From DATFXM01 sp035315885 (GTDB lineage Bacteria > Acidobacteriota > Blastocatellia > UBA7656): 18,989 nt of DNA. Below the pieces are notes generated by a model, which searched no databases, was not told where the DNA came from, and worked only from the letters and a program-made list of their open reading frames with translations. A program made the translations under genes and the position numbers. The stretch is taken from assembly GCA_035315885.1 (NCBI GenBank), contig DATFXM010000059.1, positions 1 through 18,989 of the forward strand, given 5' to 3'. The first letter of the stretch is position 1. Each line of letters opens with the position of its first letter. This document shows, in pieces, positions 6,907 to 14,825 of this stretch.

Positions 6907-8370
6907 TTGTCCGACGACAAGCTCACGATCAAAAAAGTGCGCGAACGGATCGCCCGCGGCGAGGCCAAGGCCGTCGACCTGTGCCAGAAGTCGCTTGATC
7001 GAATCGAAGAGCACGCCCACCTGAACGCATTTCTGACGGTCACGTCGGATCGGGCCATTCAGAAAGCAAGCGAGATAGACAAGCTCGCGGCCGATGGCAA
7101 GGCACTGCCAAAACTCGCGGGCGCGCTTATCGCGGTGAAGGACAACATGCTAATCCGCGGAGTACGGACTACCGCGGGTTCCCGAATTCTTTTCAACTAC
7201 ATCGCACCGTACACCGCGACCGCTGTCGAACGGCTCGAAGCTGAAGGCGCGATCATTGTGGGAAAGACCAATTGTGACGAGTTTGCGATGGGCTCCTCCA
7301 ACGAAAACTCCGCTTATGGTCCGGTGAAGAATCCCTGGGATACGTCCCGCGTGCCCGGTGGTTCGTCTGGAGGCTCAGCGGTAGCGGTCGCAACGGGAAT
7401 ATCCACCGCCGCGCTTGGCTCTGACACTGGTGGCTCGATTCGTCAACCCGCCGGCCTCAGCGGTGTCGTAGGCCTGAAGCCGACTTATGGTCGCGTGTCG
7501 CGCTATGGGCTTATCGCTTTTGGCTCGTCTTTGGATCAGATCGGTCCGCTTTCGCAAACGGTGGAGGACGCGGCCCAGGTTCTCGCGGTGATGGCTGGAA
7601 GAGATCCTAACGACGCCACGTCAAGTAATGCCCCGGTAGACGATTATGTTGGGGCGACGGCCGGCGACATAAAAGGCTTGCGGGTGGGAGTTCCCGCTGA
7701 GTACTTCGGCGAGGGGCTGGACTCCGAGGTAAGATCGAGCATCGAGTCGGCCATCGATAAACTTCGACAGCTCGGTGCGGTCGTAGTCAATGTGAGTCTG
7801 CCTCACACGCAATACGCGGTTCCGGTTTACTATCTCATCGCTACCGCGGAAGCCAGTGCGAATCTTGCGCGCTACGACGGCGTACGTTATGGCTTTCGCG
7901 CTGAAGAGGCTACGACCCTCAAGAAGATGTACAGCCGGACTCGAGACGAAGGGTTTGGTGCCGAAGTCAAGCGCCGCATCATGCTTGGAACCTACGCGCT
8001 GTCGGCCGGCTACTATGATGCATACTACGGCAAAGCTCAAAAAGTGAGATCGCTGATCCGGCAGGACTTTCGCGATGCGTTCGCGCATTGCGACGTCATC
8101 GCGACACCGGTTTCGCCGACCGCGGCGTTCAGGCTCGGGGAGAAGACGGACGATCCGCTTGAGATGTATCTCTCTGACATTTACACGATCACCCTCAATC
8201 TGGCTGGGGTTCCGGGTGTGAGCGTCCCGTGTGGTCTGACATCCTCGAGGATGCCGATTGGAATCCAATTGATCGCGCGTCATTTTGAAGAAGCCACGTT
8301 GCTTCGGGCAGCCGCCAATCTGGAACGGGCTCTCGGTTTTACTTCGACCCCGCCTTTGTTACAGCACTAG
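6907..8370 (+). CDS. gatA: Aspartyl/glutamyl-tRNA amidotransferase subunit A (GatA)
   Basis: Amidase-signature subunit that releases ammonia from glutamine for tRNA-dependent amidation. 487 residues, normal for the family. The catalytic triad is visible: K78 in AVKDNM, cis-Ser S153 in PGGSSGGSA, and nucleophile S177 in GSDTGGSIRQPA. Later family motifs include LKPTYGRVSRYGLIAFGSSLDQIGP and the PVSPTAAF and LAGVPGVSVPCG segments. Translation starts at TTG 6907 with GAGGA about 7 bases upstream; no better ATG lies in the N-terminal region. It is co-directional with gatC, 53 bases apart. gatB is not next: a transporter gene follows, so gatB must lie elsewhere. Confidence 0.97.
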   Translation: MSDDKLTIKKVRERIARGEAKAVDLCQKSLDRIEEHAHLNAFLTVTSDRAIQKASEIDKLAADGKALPKLAGALIAVKDNMLIRGVRTTAGSRILFNYIAPYTATAVERLEAEGAIIVGKTNCDEFAMGSSNENSAYGPVKNPWDTSRVPGGSSGGSAVAVATGISTAALGSDTGGSIRQPAGLSGVVGLKPTYGRVSRYGLIAFGSSLDQIGPLSQTVEDAAQVLAVMAGRDPNDATSSNAPVDDYVGATAGDIKGLRVGVPAEYFGEGLDSEVRSSIESAIDKLRQLGAVVVNVSLPHTQYAVPVYYLIATAEASANLARYDGVRYGFRAEEATTLKKMYSRTRDEGFGAEVKRRIMLGTYALSAGYYDAYYGKAQKVRSLIRQDFRDAFAHCDVIATPVSPTAAFRLGEKTDDPLEMYLSDIYTITLNLAGVPGVSVPCGLTSSRMPIGIQLIARHFEEATLLRAAANLERALGFTSTPPLLQH

Positions 8371-8374
8371 ATTG

Positions 8375-8390
8375 TCATCGACTTCGATGA
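8375..8390. other. Short perfect hairpin after gatA
   Basis: TCATCGA and TCGATGA form a 7-base perfect palindrome with a 2-base centre, just downstream of the gatA stop. There is no T-run, so it is not a convincing intrinsic terminator. Confidence 0.35.
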
Positions 8391-8482
8391 GAGAGCACGA
8401 ATGACTTTCAAAAGGTGGAGTGTTTTCTGATTGGGTAGGAATCGGCCGGCATTGTCCTACGGAATAGAATCGCAAACGCCAC

Positions 8483-9454
8483 ATGAAAGAATGCGAGGTC
8501 AACACCACCAGCGCGAGGGGCTTCAGCGGGACAGACTTTCTGCTGTTGTTGATGAGTCTGATCTGGGGCTCCAACTTCACCGCTATCAAGTATTCTCTCG
8601 AAGACCTGCAGCCGCTTGCGTTCAATGGATTGCGCATGGTCATCGCCACTGTGATGGTCGTGATTGCGACGCGCATGACCGGCAAGGATCTGAGAATCGA
8701 TCCGGTTGATCGCTGGCGCATGTTTGGACTGGGGTTGCTGGCAAACGCCTGTTATCAGTCGCTGTTCATCATAGGGATGGCGCACACTCGCGCCGGCAAC
8801 GCGGCGCTCATCGTCTCTACTACACCATTGTTCACGGCGTTGTACGGCAGGTTGCGAGGTCGGGAGCGCTTCACCAAACGGGGGATCTTCGGTTTGTTGC
8901 TGTCGTTTGGCGGGTTGGTGTTGATCGTATTTGCCGGTAGGGATGAAGTCTCGGTGGGAGACACGCTGATTGGAGACACCCTGCTCATAGGATCGACGAT
9001 CTGTTGGTCGCTGTACACGGTCGGATCGAAGCGGATCGTACACGTCTACGGTTCCACAAAATCGACTGCGGTGATGATGTTGTCGGGCACTCCGGTGTTG
9101 TTGTTGTTATGCACGCCGGCTTTGATCTCTCAACGATGGTCGAGTGTGCGAACTGTAGCGTGGGGCGGCTTGATGTTCAGCGCGATCTTTTCGATAGCGC
9201 TTGCGTACGTCATCTGGAACTATGGCGTTCGAAAACTCGGAGCGACACACACCGCGGTGTTCGGCTATATCACGCCGGTAGTGGCAATGCTGGTGGCTTG
9301 GCCGGCCTTGGGGGAGATACCCACAGTGGGTCAGGTCGTTGGGGCGGCGATCATTCTTGTGGGACTCTACCTCGCGCGCTCAGGCGTCATCACGCTCTCT
9401 CCTCAGCCTGCGAAGGAAGTGGTCGAGGAATCGAGTATTGGAATGACGCCGTAA
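8483..9454 (+). CDS. DMT-superfamily EamA-type transporter
   Basis: Inner-membrane permease of 323 residues with about ten hydrophobic segments arranged as two EamA repeats. The first repeat starts with LMSLIWGSNFTAIK (about 23-36) and closes with AHTRAGNAALIVSTTPLFTAL. The second includes ALAYVIWNYGVRKLGATHTAVFGYITPVVAMLVAWPALGE. Relatives export amino acids, metabolites or drugs, but the substrate cannot be predicted. A hydrophilic tail of about 20 residues follows the last segment. The start has no strong ribosome-binding site. It lies 112 bases after gatA on the same strand, so it may have its own promoter, though none is clear. It converges on the M28 peptidase gene with only 45 bases between stops. 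Confidence 0.92.
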   Translation: MKECEVNTTSARGFSGTDFLLLLMSLIWGSNFTAIKYSLEDLQPLAFNGLRMVIATVMVVIATRMTGKDLRIDPVDRWRMFGLGLLANACYQSLFIIGMAHTRAGNAALIVSTTPLFTALYGRLRGRERFTKRGIFGLLLSFGGLVLIVFAGRDEVSVGDTLIGDTLLIGSTICWSLYTVGSKRIVHVYGSTKSTAVMMLSGTPVLLLLCTPALISQRWSSVRTVAWGGLMFSAIFSIALAYVIWNYGVRKLGATHTAVFGYITPVVAMLVAWPALGEIPTVGQVVGAAIILVGLYLARSGVITLSPQPAKEVVEESSIGMTP

Positions 9455-9467
9455 GGGTGAACGGCGA

Positions 9468-9493
9468 CGCGTCTCCGCGTCTCTCCGCTGCCA
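9468..9493 (+). repeat. CGCGTCTCC-type intergenic repeat
   Basis: The short gap between two convergent genes contains cgcgtctccgcgt followed by ctctccgc. It shares 14 or more bases with the repeat that forms the end of purK (4651-4670), so both belong to one dispersed family. Confidence 0.55.
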
Positions 9494-9499
9494 TTCGCT

Positions 9500-11101
9500 T
9501 CAATTCACTGGGTGCTTATCCACGACCACTCGATGGTCCAGATTCGCAACCCTGTACCCGACGGCAAAGATCATTCGATCAATTCGCTCCATCTTCTCAA
9601 AGTCGATCTTGTCTACATCATCCGTAGTCTGATGGTAGTCGCGGTGAACACCGGTGAAGTAAAAGATGATCGGAACACCGTGCTTTGCGTAGTTGTAGTG
9701 ATCGGACCGGTAGTAGAACCTCTCCGGATGCCGCTCATCGTTGTACGTATAGTCAAACCGCATCTTCGCAGTCTCCGAATTTGTCTCTTCATTCAACCGG
9801 TGCAGCTCGGTCGAGAGCTTGTCCGAACCGATAATGTAGATCGAGTTCTTATCGGTCAGGTAGCGATCGCGTGGATCGTTGTCTCCTTCCGGACGGCTCC
9901 TGCCGATCATATCTATGTTGAAATCAGCAACCAGCTTTTCCATCGGCACAACCGGGTCGTAGTCCGCGTTGTACTCCGATCCGAATAGCCCCAGTTCCTC
10001 GCCGGTATGAAAGATAATCAGAATAGACCTACGCGGCCGCGGTCCTATTGCAAACGCCTGGGCGATGTCGAGCACTCCAACCGTTCCCGATCCGTCGTCG
10101 TCGGCTCCATTGAACACCTCTCCCGAATCAGACGTCTTCAGATGATCGTAATGCGCGCTGAACACTACGAATTCGTCTTTCAGTTTTGGATCTGATCCCT
10201 CCAGGATTCCGGCTACGTTCTGCGCCGGAGGGGCGTCCTTCACCTCGACCGCAACTTTGATTGAAGCGGTAGCCTTCAACGCCATCGACTCGATTGCTTT
10301 TCCCGCCGGCGAAATCAGGTAGGACGCATCCTTGCCCATGACCCTTGCAAGCACCCCCACGAGCTGCGGCGAAGGCGAGACAACCGGCAGTAGCTTGCCT
10401 CCCGGTCCGGGAAGCGGCGGCAACCCGAGATTCTGCTGGTGAAAAAAGTACTTGGCCTGCTCCCACTGGGCGGTGAATTGCGCAGGCAGGAGTCTGATCA
10501 TGGCCACCGCACCGTGAGAGATCGCCGCGCTTTGACCCACCTCATCCGGCTTGAGCTTAGTGCTCTTCAACGCTTCGGGTTCGCCGTTAACCAGAACTAC
10601 GATCTTCCCCCTGACGTCTATGTTCTTGTAGTCGTCGTAATGGCGAGCCGGCGAGCTTATGCCGTAGCCGGCGAACACGAGTTCACCTTGCACGTCGGTG
10701 TTTATCGGGACCTCGCTTGCAAATGAGTCGTAGTACTTGAACTCCTGGGTTGTCCCTTCGGCCGTGAGCGTCAAAAGGCTCTTAGTGCCATCCACACTCC
10801 GGTATCCAAGCGGCACCTTCTGAAAGAAGCTTCCGTCGTGCGCCGCGCCACGATATCCGTACGACTCCAATTGAGTCGCGAGGTAGCGCGCGGCTATGCG
10901 ATTCGAAGGGCTGATCGTGTAACGGCCACCGAGCTCGTCTGAGGCCAGGAACTCAAGATGTTTTCGAAGGTCCCTGACATTGATGCTCTCGGTGGCCGCG
11001 GTGGACGGCAGTGGTAAGTTGCTTGCACCCGCCCCCGCCAGCGACAGCGCGCAGACAATCCAAAGACACAGAAGCTTCGCAAATTTCCGATGATGCCCCA
11101 T
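9500..11101 (-). CDS. Exported M28-family zinc aminopeptidase with PA-type insert
   Basis: 533 residues from ATG 11101, which has GGGAG five bases upstream and opens a signal peptide (MGHHRKFAKLLCLWIVCALSLAG). In-frame ATG 11113 and TTG 11116 are alternatives; ATG 11113 would share one base with the upstream stop (TGATG). A protease-associated-type region (about 100-290) precedes the M28 catalytic core. The co-catalytic two-zinc site is complete: H317 (SAHYDH), D334 (GADDDGSG), catalytic and ligand E368/E369 (HTGEELG), D397 (NIDMIGRS) and H490 (RDYHQTTDD). The probable role is periplasmic or extracellular release of N-terminal residues from peptides. It is the last gene of an operon behind two M16 genes, which suggests sequential peptide breakdown. 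Confidence 0.95.
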   Translation of the reverse strand: MGHHRKFAKLLCLWIVCALSLAGAGASNLPLPSTAATESINVRDLRKHLEFLASDELGGRYTISPSNRIAARYLATQLESYGYRGAAHDGSFFQKVPLGYRSVDGTKSLLTLTAEGTTQEFKYYDSFASEVPINTDVQGELVFAGYGISSPARHYDDYKNIDVRGKIVVLVNGEPEALKSTKLKPDEVGQSAAISHGAVAMIRLLPAQFTAQWEQAKYFFHQQNLGLPPLPGPGGKLLPVVSPSPQLVGVLARVMGKDASYLISPAGKAIESMALKATASIKVAVEVKDAPPAQNVAGILEGSDPKLKDEFVVFSAHYDHLKTSDSGEVFNGADDDGSGTVGVLDIAQAFAIGPRPRRSILIIFHTGEELGLFGSEYNADYDPVVPMEKLVADFNIDMIGRSRPEGDNDPRDRYLTDKNSIYIIGSDKLSTELHRLNEETNSETAKMRFDYTYNDERHPERFYYRSDHYNYAKHGVPIIFYFTGVHRDYHQTTDDVDKIDFEKMERIDRMIFAVGYRVANLDHRVVVDKHPVN

Positions 11102-11112
11102 TGATACTCCCA

Positions 11113-12408
11113 TCAACTGTTAAGCGTTTCGACCGGCCCGACAACCACAGTCGTCAAACGGTCGGGGTGAAGATACTTGCGGGTAGCGCGCGTGACATCG
11201 TCGACGGTAATCGAGCGAATGATCTCAGGGTACCGTTCCGGATAGTCAAAACCGAGCCCGTACAACTCGGCTTCCACCATGAACTCGGCAACCTGTGCGT
11301 TCTTCTGGAACCTGAAGACAAAGCTCCCCGTCAAATAGGCCTTAGCCGTCTCGAGTTCTTCGATCGAAACCGGCTCCTCAACCATTCGCGCAATCTCGCT
11401 TCGAATGCCGCCAATTGCTCGACCGAGATTCTCCGGCGACGTGCCGATGTAAGCAATGAATCTGCCCGGATCTACGCCAGCGCTTGACGAGATGTTCGCG
11501 AACGTTGAATACGCAAGTCCCTGCTCGTCTCTCAGGATTCTTGGAATCCTGGATGTGAAGCCGGGGCTGGACCCAAGGATTATGTCCATCACCTGAAGCG
11601 CGTAGTAATCAGGATTGCCACGGTCGATCCCAACGTGGCCGATGAATATGTTTACCTGCTCCTTGGGCGCATTCACGAACTTTTCTACTGGCTGGCTTTG
11701 AAGAACCGGGATGTTTATGGGCTCTGGCTCTTGAGGACCGGAATTCGACCACCCTTCGAGTAACTCGACAACCTGTGAGCTAATCGCCGCTTTATCTATA
11801 TCACCAGCAACAGCCAGGATGGCGCGTGAAGGCAAATAGTGTTTGCGATAGAACTCAATGAAGTCGGAACGCACGAGTTTCTTGACCGTCGGTTCGTAGC
11901 CGACCGGGGGACGGTGTTGCGGCGTACCCTCAAAAACAATTTCATTAAAAATATCTGAAGCGAGCGTACGAGGAACATCCAGCCTGCTCCGGATCTGTGC
12001 AGCCCTGCGGTTTATCTGGAGGTCCAGCTTGTCGTTTGGGAAGGTTGGAGTTGTCAGCAAATCGGCGGTTATTTCGAGACCGATGGCTGCGTCCTTCGCC
12101 AGCAGTTGTAACGCGACGTCGGCTGATTCGTAGTCGCCGTACGTGGCCAGCCGTCCACCGAGCGAATCGATGGTATTCGCAATCTGCTCGGCGCTGCGCG
12201 TGGCGGTGCCTTCGTCGATCATCTCGGCTGCCAGCGCCGCAAGACCAGCCTGGTCGTCTTTTTCAAATCGCGAACCCGCTTTGACGACCGCGTAAATCGC
12301 CACCGATGGGGTCGAGTGGTTTTCCGAAAGCAGCAGAGTAAGGCCGTTCGGAAGTTGAATGCGCTCGGAGTCAAGCGCGAACCGTGCGGGTTTTTTAGCT
12401 TGAACCAT
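11113..12408 (-). CDS. M16-family peptidase-like protein, non-catalytic partner subunit
   Basis: 431 residues from ATG 12408, which has AGGAG with 7-base spacing and sits 14 bases inside the end of the upstream gene. The longer frame (to 12462) adds 18 residues without support. It has the M16 two-domain fold, but the zinc motif HxxEH is replaced by ALAAE (58-62, in GLAALAAEMIDEGT), so it should bind no zinc. It keeps the C-terminal-domain R/Y signature: SRIPRILRDEQGLAYS at 286-301, with Y300. In heterodimeric M16B enzymes and mitochondrial processing peptidase, one subunit supplies zinc and the other helps bind substrate. Here it most likely pairs with the product of the gene just upstream. 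No signal peptide is seen. Confidence 0.93.
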   Translation of the reverse strand: MVQAKKPARFALDSERIQLPNGLTLLLSENHSTPSVAIYAVVKAGSRFEKDDQAGLAALAAEMIDEGTATRSAEQIANTIDSLGGRLATYGDYESADVALQLLAKDAAIGLEITADLLTTPTFPNDKLDLQINRRAAQIRSRLDVPRTLASDIFNEIVFEGTPQHRPPVGYEPTVKKLVRSDFIEFYRKHYLPSRAILAVAGDIDKAAISSQVVELLEGWSNSGPQEPEPINIPVLQSQPVEKFVNAPKEQVNIFIGHVGIDRGNPDYYALQVMDIILGSSPGFTSRIPRILRDEQGLAYSTFANISSSAGVDPGRFIAYIGTSPENLGRAIGGIRSEIARMVEEPVSIEELETAKAYLTGSFVFRFQKNAQVAEFMVEAELYGLGFDYPERYPEIIRSITVDDVTRATRKYLHPDRLTTVVVGPVETLNS

Positions 12409-13747
12409 CCTTGCGCTCCTGATTGGTGTTTTGTAGATAACCCACTGTTCGAGTGTCCTCATTGAAGTACGCGCGTGCCACTCGAATCACGTCTGCATCA
12501 GAAACCCCGCGCGTTCCCTCGATCACCGCATCAATGTAGCGGAAGCCTCGATACTGCTCGGGTATCTTCTCTGCATTCGCGATTGTCTCGAATTGACCGA
12601 GCAATATGGCCTGCTGCAGAGGCTCCTCGTTGTTCAGGACCATCTCTGCCTCGATCAACCGCTTGGCCTTTTCCAGCTCAGCGGTGCCAAGGTCACCTCT
12701 TTTCAGCCGCTCGATCTCGTCGTAGATCGCCGCTTCAACCGCGTCGATTCGAAATCCGGGTTTGATCTCCGCCTGGAAGTAAAAGAGCGTCGGATCAATG
12801 TGATCGTGGAAGGTCGCGTCTACCGAAGCGACGCTCTGATCGCCGTACACCAGCCTTCGAAAGAGTCTGGACGATTTGCCGGTTCCGAGAATCGCCTCCA
12901 TGACGTGGAGTGCGTGCAAATCCCGGTGACCGACGTCGGGCACGTGGTAGCCGATCAACAGACGCTCCACCGGCGTCTCCTTTTTCACCAGCACCCTCTT
13001 CTCACCCCGTTGCGGCGGTTCGACAATTCTCATGGGCACGGGCTCGGGTCCGGGCGGTATCGACCTAAACAGCTCGGTGACTCGCTTCAGGACGGTGTCT
13101 TCGTCAAAGTCGCCGACCACTACCATCGTGGCGTTTCGAGGGTGATACCACTTGTCGTAGTAAGCTTTCATGTCCATAGCAGTGGCGGACTCCAGGTCCT
13201 GGAGCCATCCGACGGTCGGCCAATGATAGGGGTGCTGGCGAAATGCGCTCGCCCAGACTTCGTTTTCGATCGCCTCCCAAGGTCCATCCAACCCGATCCT
13301 CAGCTCTTCCTCTACCACCTGTTTTTCCGACTCAAACTCCTCCTGGGCAAAGGTGGTGTTGCGCATCCGGCTGGCCTCGATATCGAGCGCAACTTGCCAG
13401 CGGTCAGAAGCAAAAGTGAAGTAGTAAGCGGTGAAGTCCAGCCACGTGAATGCGTTATTGGCCCCGCCGTTGGTGAGCGTTTGAAAGTCGATTTCCCCCT
13501 TGGCAAACCGGTCGGTGCCCTTGAAAAGCATGTGCTCGAGAAAATGAGACTTGCCCGTCTGGCCCAGCTCTTCGTTGCGAGAGCCCACCCGGTACCAGAT
13601 TATCGTGGCAACTACGGGCTTATCGTGCAGCTCTTTGGTAAGAACCGTCAGGCCGTTGGGAAGTACGCTTTTGCGGACGCCTCGCGTCAAAAACGATCCG
13701 TCTGTGGAAATGGTTTCGAGATCGCGACTAAAGTCAATGTTCATCAT
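12395..13747 (-). CDS. M16-family zinc metallopeptidase, catalytic subunit
   Basis: 450 residues from ATG 13747; TTG 13759 and ATG 13744 are alternatives and none has a strong ribosome-binding site. The inverted zinc motif HFLEH is at 68-72 (KSHFLEHMLFKGT). The third ligand glutamate is in VVEEELRIG, near 147, at the family spacing. The NGGANNAFTWLDFTAYYF segment is typical of M16B. In the C-terminal half the usual R...Y substrate-binding signature reads SRLFRRLVYGDQSVASV, with Ala where the partner has Tyr. This loss is complementary to that of the neighbouring subunit. No signal peptide is evident, so it is probably cytoplasmic unless exported by another route. It is the first gene of the peptidase operon, with a strong promoter upstream. 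Confidence 0.95.
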   Translation of the reverse strand: MMNIDFSRDLETISTDGSFLTRGVRKSVLPNGLTVLTKELHDKPVVATIIWYRVGSRNEELGQTGKSHFLEHMLFKGTDRFAKGEIDFQTLTNGGANNAFTWLDFTAYYFTFASDRWQVALDIEASRMRNTTFAQEEFESEKQVVEEELRIGLDGPWEAIENEVWASAFRQHPYHWPTVGWLQDLESATAMDMKAYYDKWYHPRNATMVVVGDFDEDTVLKRVTELFRSIPPGPEPVPMRIVEPPQRGEKRVLVKKETPVERLLIGYHVPDVGHRDLHALHVMEAILGTGKSSRLFRRLVYGDQSVASVDATFHDHIDPTLFYFQAEIKPGFRIDAVEAAIYDEIERLKRGDLGTAELEKAKRLIEAEMVLNNEEPLQQAILLGQFETIANAEKIPEQYRGFRYIDAVIEGTRGVSDADVIRVARAYFNEDTRTVGYLQNTNQERKDGSS

Positions 13748-13806
13748 GTGGTTTTTCAAAACACCCTGTCCTCATGCGCTGGTTGTGCTCTGGACACAGG
13801 CAAAAA

Positions 13807-13836
13807 ATTGTAGAGGCCGGTTGGAAGGAGTGTCAA
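13807..13836 (-). promoter_or_regulatory. Strong predicted sigma70 promoter of the M16-M16-M28 operon
   Basis: On the minus strand a perfect TTGACA (13831-13836), an 18-base spacer and TACAAT (13807-13812) lie about 60 bases upstream of ATG 13747. Transcription would start near 13800. Confidence 0.7.
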
Positions 13837-14138
13837 ACCGGGTCGACTCTCAATTTCTTTGGTCTTCGGCCAACTGTATTGCTTGGCGCTCACAGTAGCG
13901 GGTACCCTCTTCAAGCACCTTTCTTAGACGCAATCGCACACCGCGGGTGGCGATAAGGACGTAAATCGAGCGGCTTGGGCGGAGGCGGGTGAAAACGCGG
14001 AAGCCGGGGTTAAATGCTCGTGGGGACTTGCTTTCTGCTATTGCCCTGTAGATACTTGTGCGTGCCGTAAGTCTAGCACCGGCCGTCGTTCGAGGGCTTT
14101 GGGTTGCAGTCACGCGTCCGAATGAAGCTTCGTTAGCA

Positions 14139-14171
14139 ATCGTGGAAGCGATGAATCATCGTGGAAGCGAT
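14139..14171 (+). repeat. Direct repeat of a dyad motif upstream of the HU gene
   Basis: ATCGTGGAAGCGAT occurs at 14139-14152 and again at 14158-14171, a 19-base period. Each copy is an interrupted dyad (ATCG, six bases, CGAT). They lie 50-80 bases before the HU start, where a regulator operator would be expected. No good -35/-10 pair could be assigned around them. Confidence 0.55.
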
Positions 14172-14220
14172 AATCGAAGACCGATAAGCCGCGCACTATC
14201 GAGCGGCAAACAGGAGAAAG

Positions 14221-14634
14221 ATGACTAAGGCAGAACTCGTCGAGGAAGTGGCTCGTGCTGCTGAGCTGAATAAGCGCGATGCCGAGGTTATAGTGGAAAC
14301 CGTTTTCGACTCGATAATCGGCGCGCTAAATAAAGGGGAAAAGGTAGAGTTACGCGGGTTTGGTAGCTTCCGTACGCGCGAACGCGGCCCTCGCCGTGGC
14401 CGCAATCCAAAGACCGGCGAACCCGTGGACGTTCCAGCCAAACGAGTGCCTTACTTTAAGCCTGGCAAAGAGTTGAAGGAATTCTTCACCGAGAGCCCGG
14501 AAAAAACCGACAAGGAGGGCGCTGAAGCGGGCGGCTCCGGAGAAGGCACCTCCGCAGAACCAACTGCCGCTTCAGGAACTACTTCGGGTTACGGCGGACA
14601 CGATGGCTCGGAAGGTGAGGGCTCCGGTTTTTGA
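14221..14634 (+). CDS. HU/IHF-family DNA-binding protein with acidic C-terminal tail
   Basis: Nucleoid-associated histone-like protein that bends and compacts DNA as a dimer. The HU core spans about 1-90: MTKAELVEEVARAAELNKRD starts the helical body. GFGSFRTRERGPRRGRNP leads into the DNA-binding arm, and TGEPVDVPAKRVPYFKPGKELKE closes it. AGGAG sits 4 bases before ATG 14221. Residues 91-137 form a tail rich in Gly, Ser, Thr, Ala and Glu, with ten acidic residues and only two lysines. Most bacterial HU proteins stop near residue 90, and known extensions are usually basic, so this tail is unusual. The core alone cannot separate HU from an IHF-like protein. No partner gene is adjacent. Confidence 0.94.
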   Translation: MTKAELVEEVARAAELNKRDAEVIVETVFDSIIGALNKGEKVELRGFGSFRTRERGPRRGRNPKTGEPVDVPAKRVPYFKPGKELKEFFTESPEKTDKEGAEAGGSGEGTSAEPTAASGTTSGYGGHDGSEGEGSGF

Positions 14635-14654
14635 CGCTCCCAACCTCCCGCGCA

Positions 14655-14690
14655 GGTTCGCCCGCACTGGTTCGCCCGCGCTCGTTCGAC
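14655..14690 (+). repeat. GGTTCGCCCGC direct repeat
   Basis: The 11-base unit ggttcgcccgc occurs at 14655-14665 and 14669-14679, with a degenerate third copy (cgttcga) after it. It lies directly downstream of the HU stop codon; its role is unknown. Confidence 0.5.
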
Positions 14691-14785
14691 GACGCGCTTT
14701 GGCTAATCGTTTCTGAGTGAATTCACTTTCGGAGGATGCAAACTCGGGCCAGGACGCTCCGGCTACTACAACCTCAAACACCGCG

Positions 14786-14814
14786 ACAAACTTAAACGAA
14801 ACAAACTTAAACGA
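14786..14814 (+). repeat. ACAAACTTAAACGA direct repeat
   Basis: Two perfect 14-base copies at 14786-14799 and 14801-14814 are separated by one base. The local base composition is more A-rich than the surroundings. The repeat ends 11 bases before the start of the small Arg-rich frame. Confidence 0.65.
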
Positions 14815-14825
14815 CAAAGTTAAGC

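Larger units (their letters stand above)
13760..14220. other. Gene-poor region between M16 operon and HU gene
   Basis: This 461-base stretch holds the promoter of the M16 operon (13807-13836) and a pair of direct repeats just before the HU gene (14139-14171). A minus-strand frame of 87 codons (13850-14113, GTG start) has Arg-rich content, no recognisable domain and no ribosome-binding site. It also overlaps the -35 side of the promoter region, so I do not call it a gene. I see no tRNA-like fold. Confidence 0.5.

Noticed and set aside
7621..8283. 220-codon minus-strand frame inside gatA
   Set aside because: It lies wholly within the conserved amidase gene; Arg-rich shadow.
8371..8400. Intrinsic terminator after gatA
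   Set aside because: A short palindrome is present but it is not GC-rich and has no T-run.
8408..9043. 211-codon minus-strand frame across the transporter gene
   Set aside because: Antisense to conserved membrane segments of an EamA protein. The product is Gln/Arg-rich without family features.
12593..13813. 406-codon plus-strand frame antisense to the catalytic M16 gene
   Set aside because: The opposite strand encodes a clear HFLEH peptidase. The antisense product matches no family and is a codon-bias shadow.
13850..14113. 87-codon minus-strand frame upstream of the M16 operon
   Set aside because: GTG start, no ribosome-binding site, Arg-rich low-information product and no domain. It could be degenerate DNA; kept only as a note in the intergenic entry.
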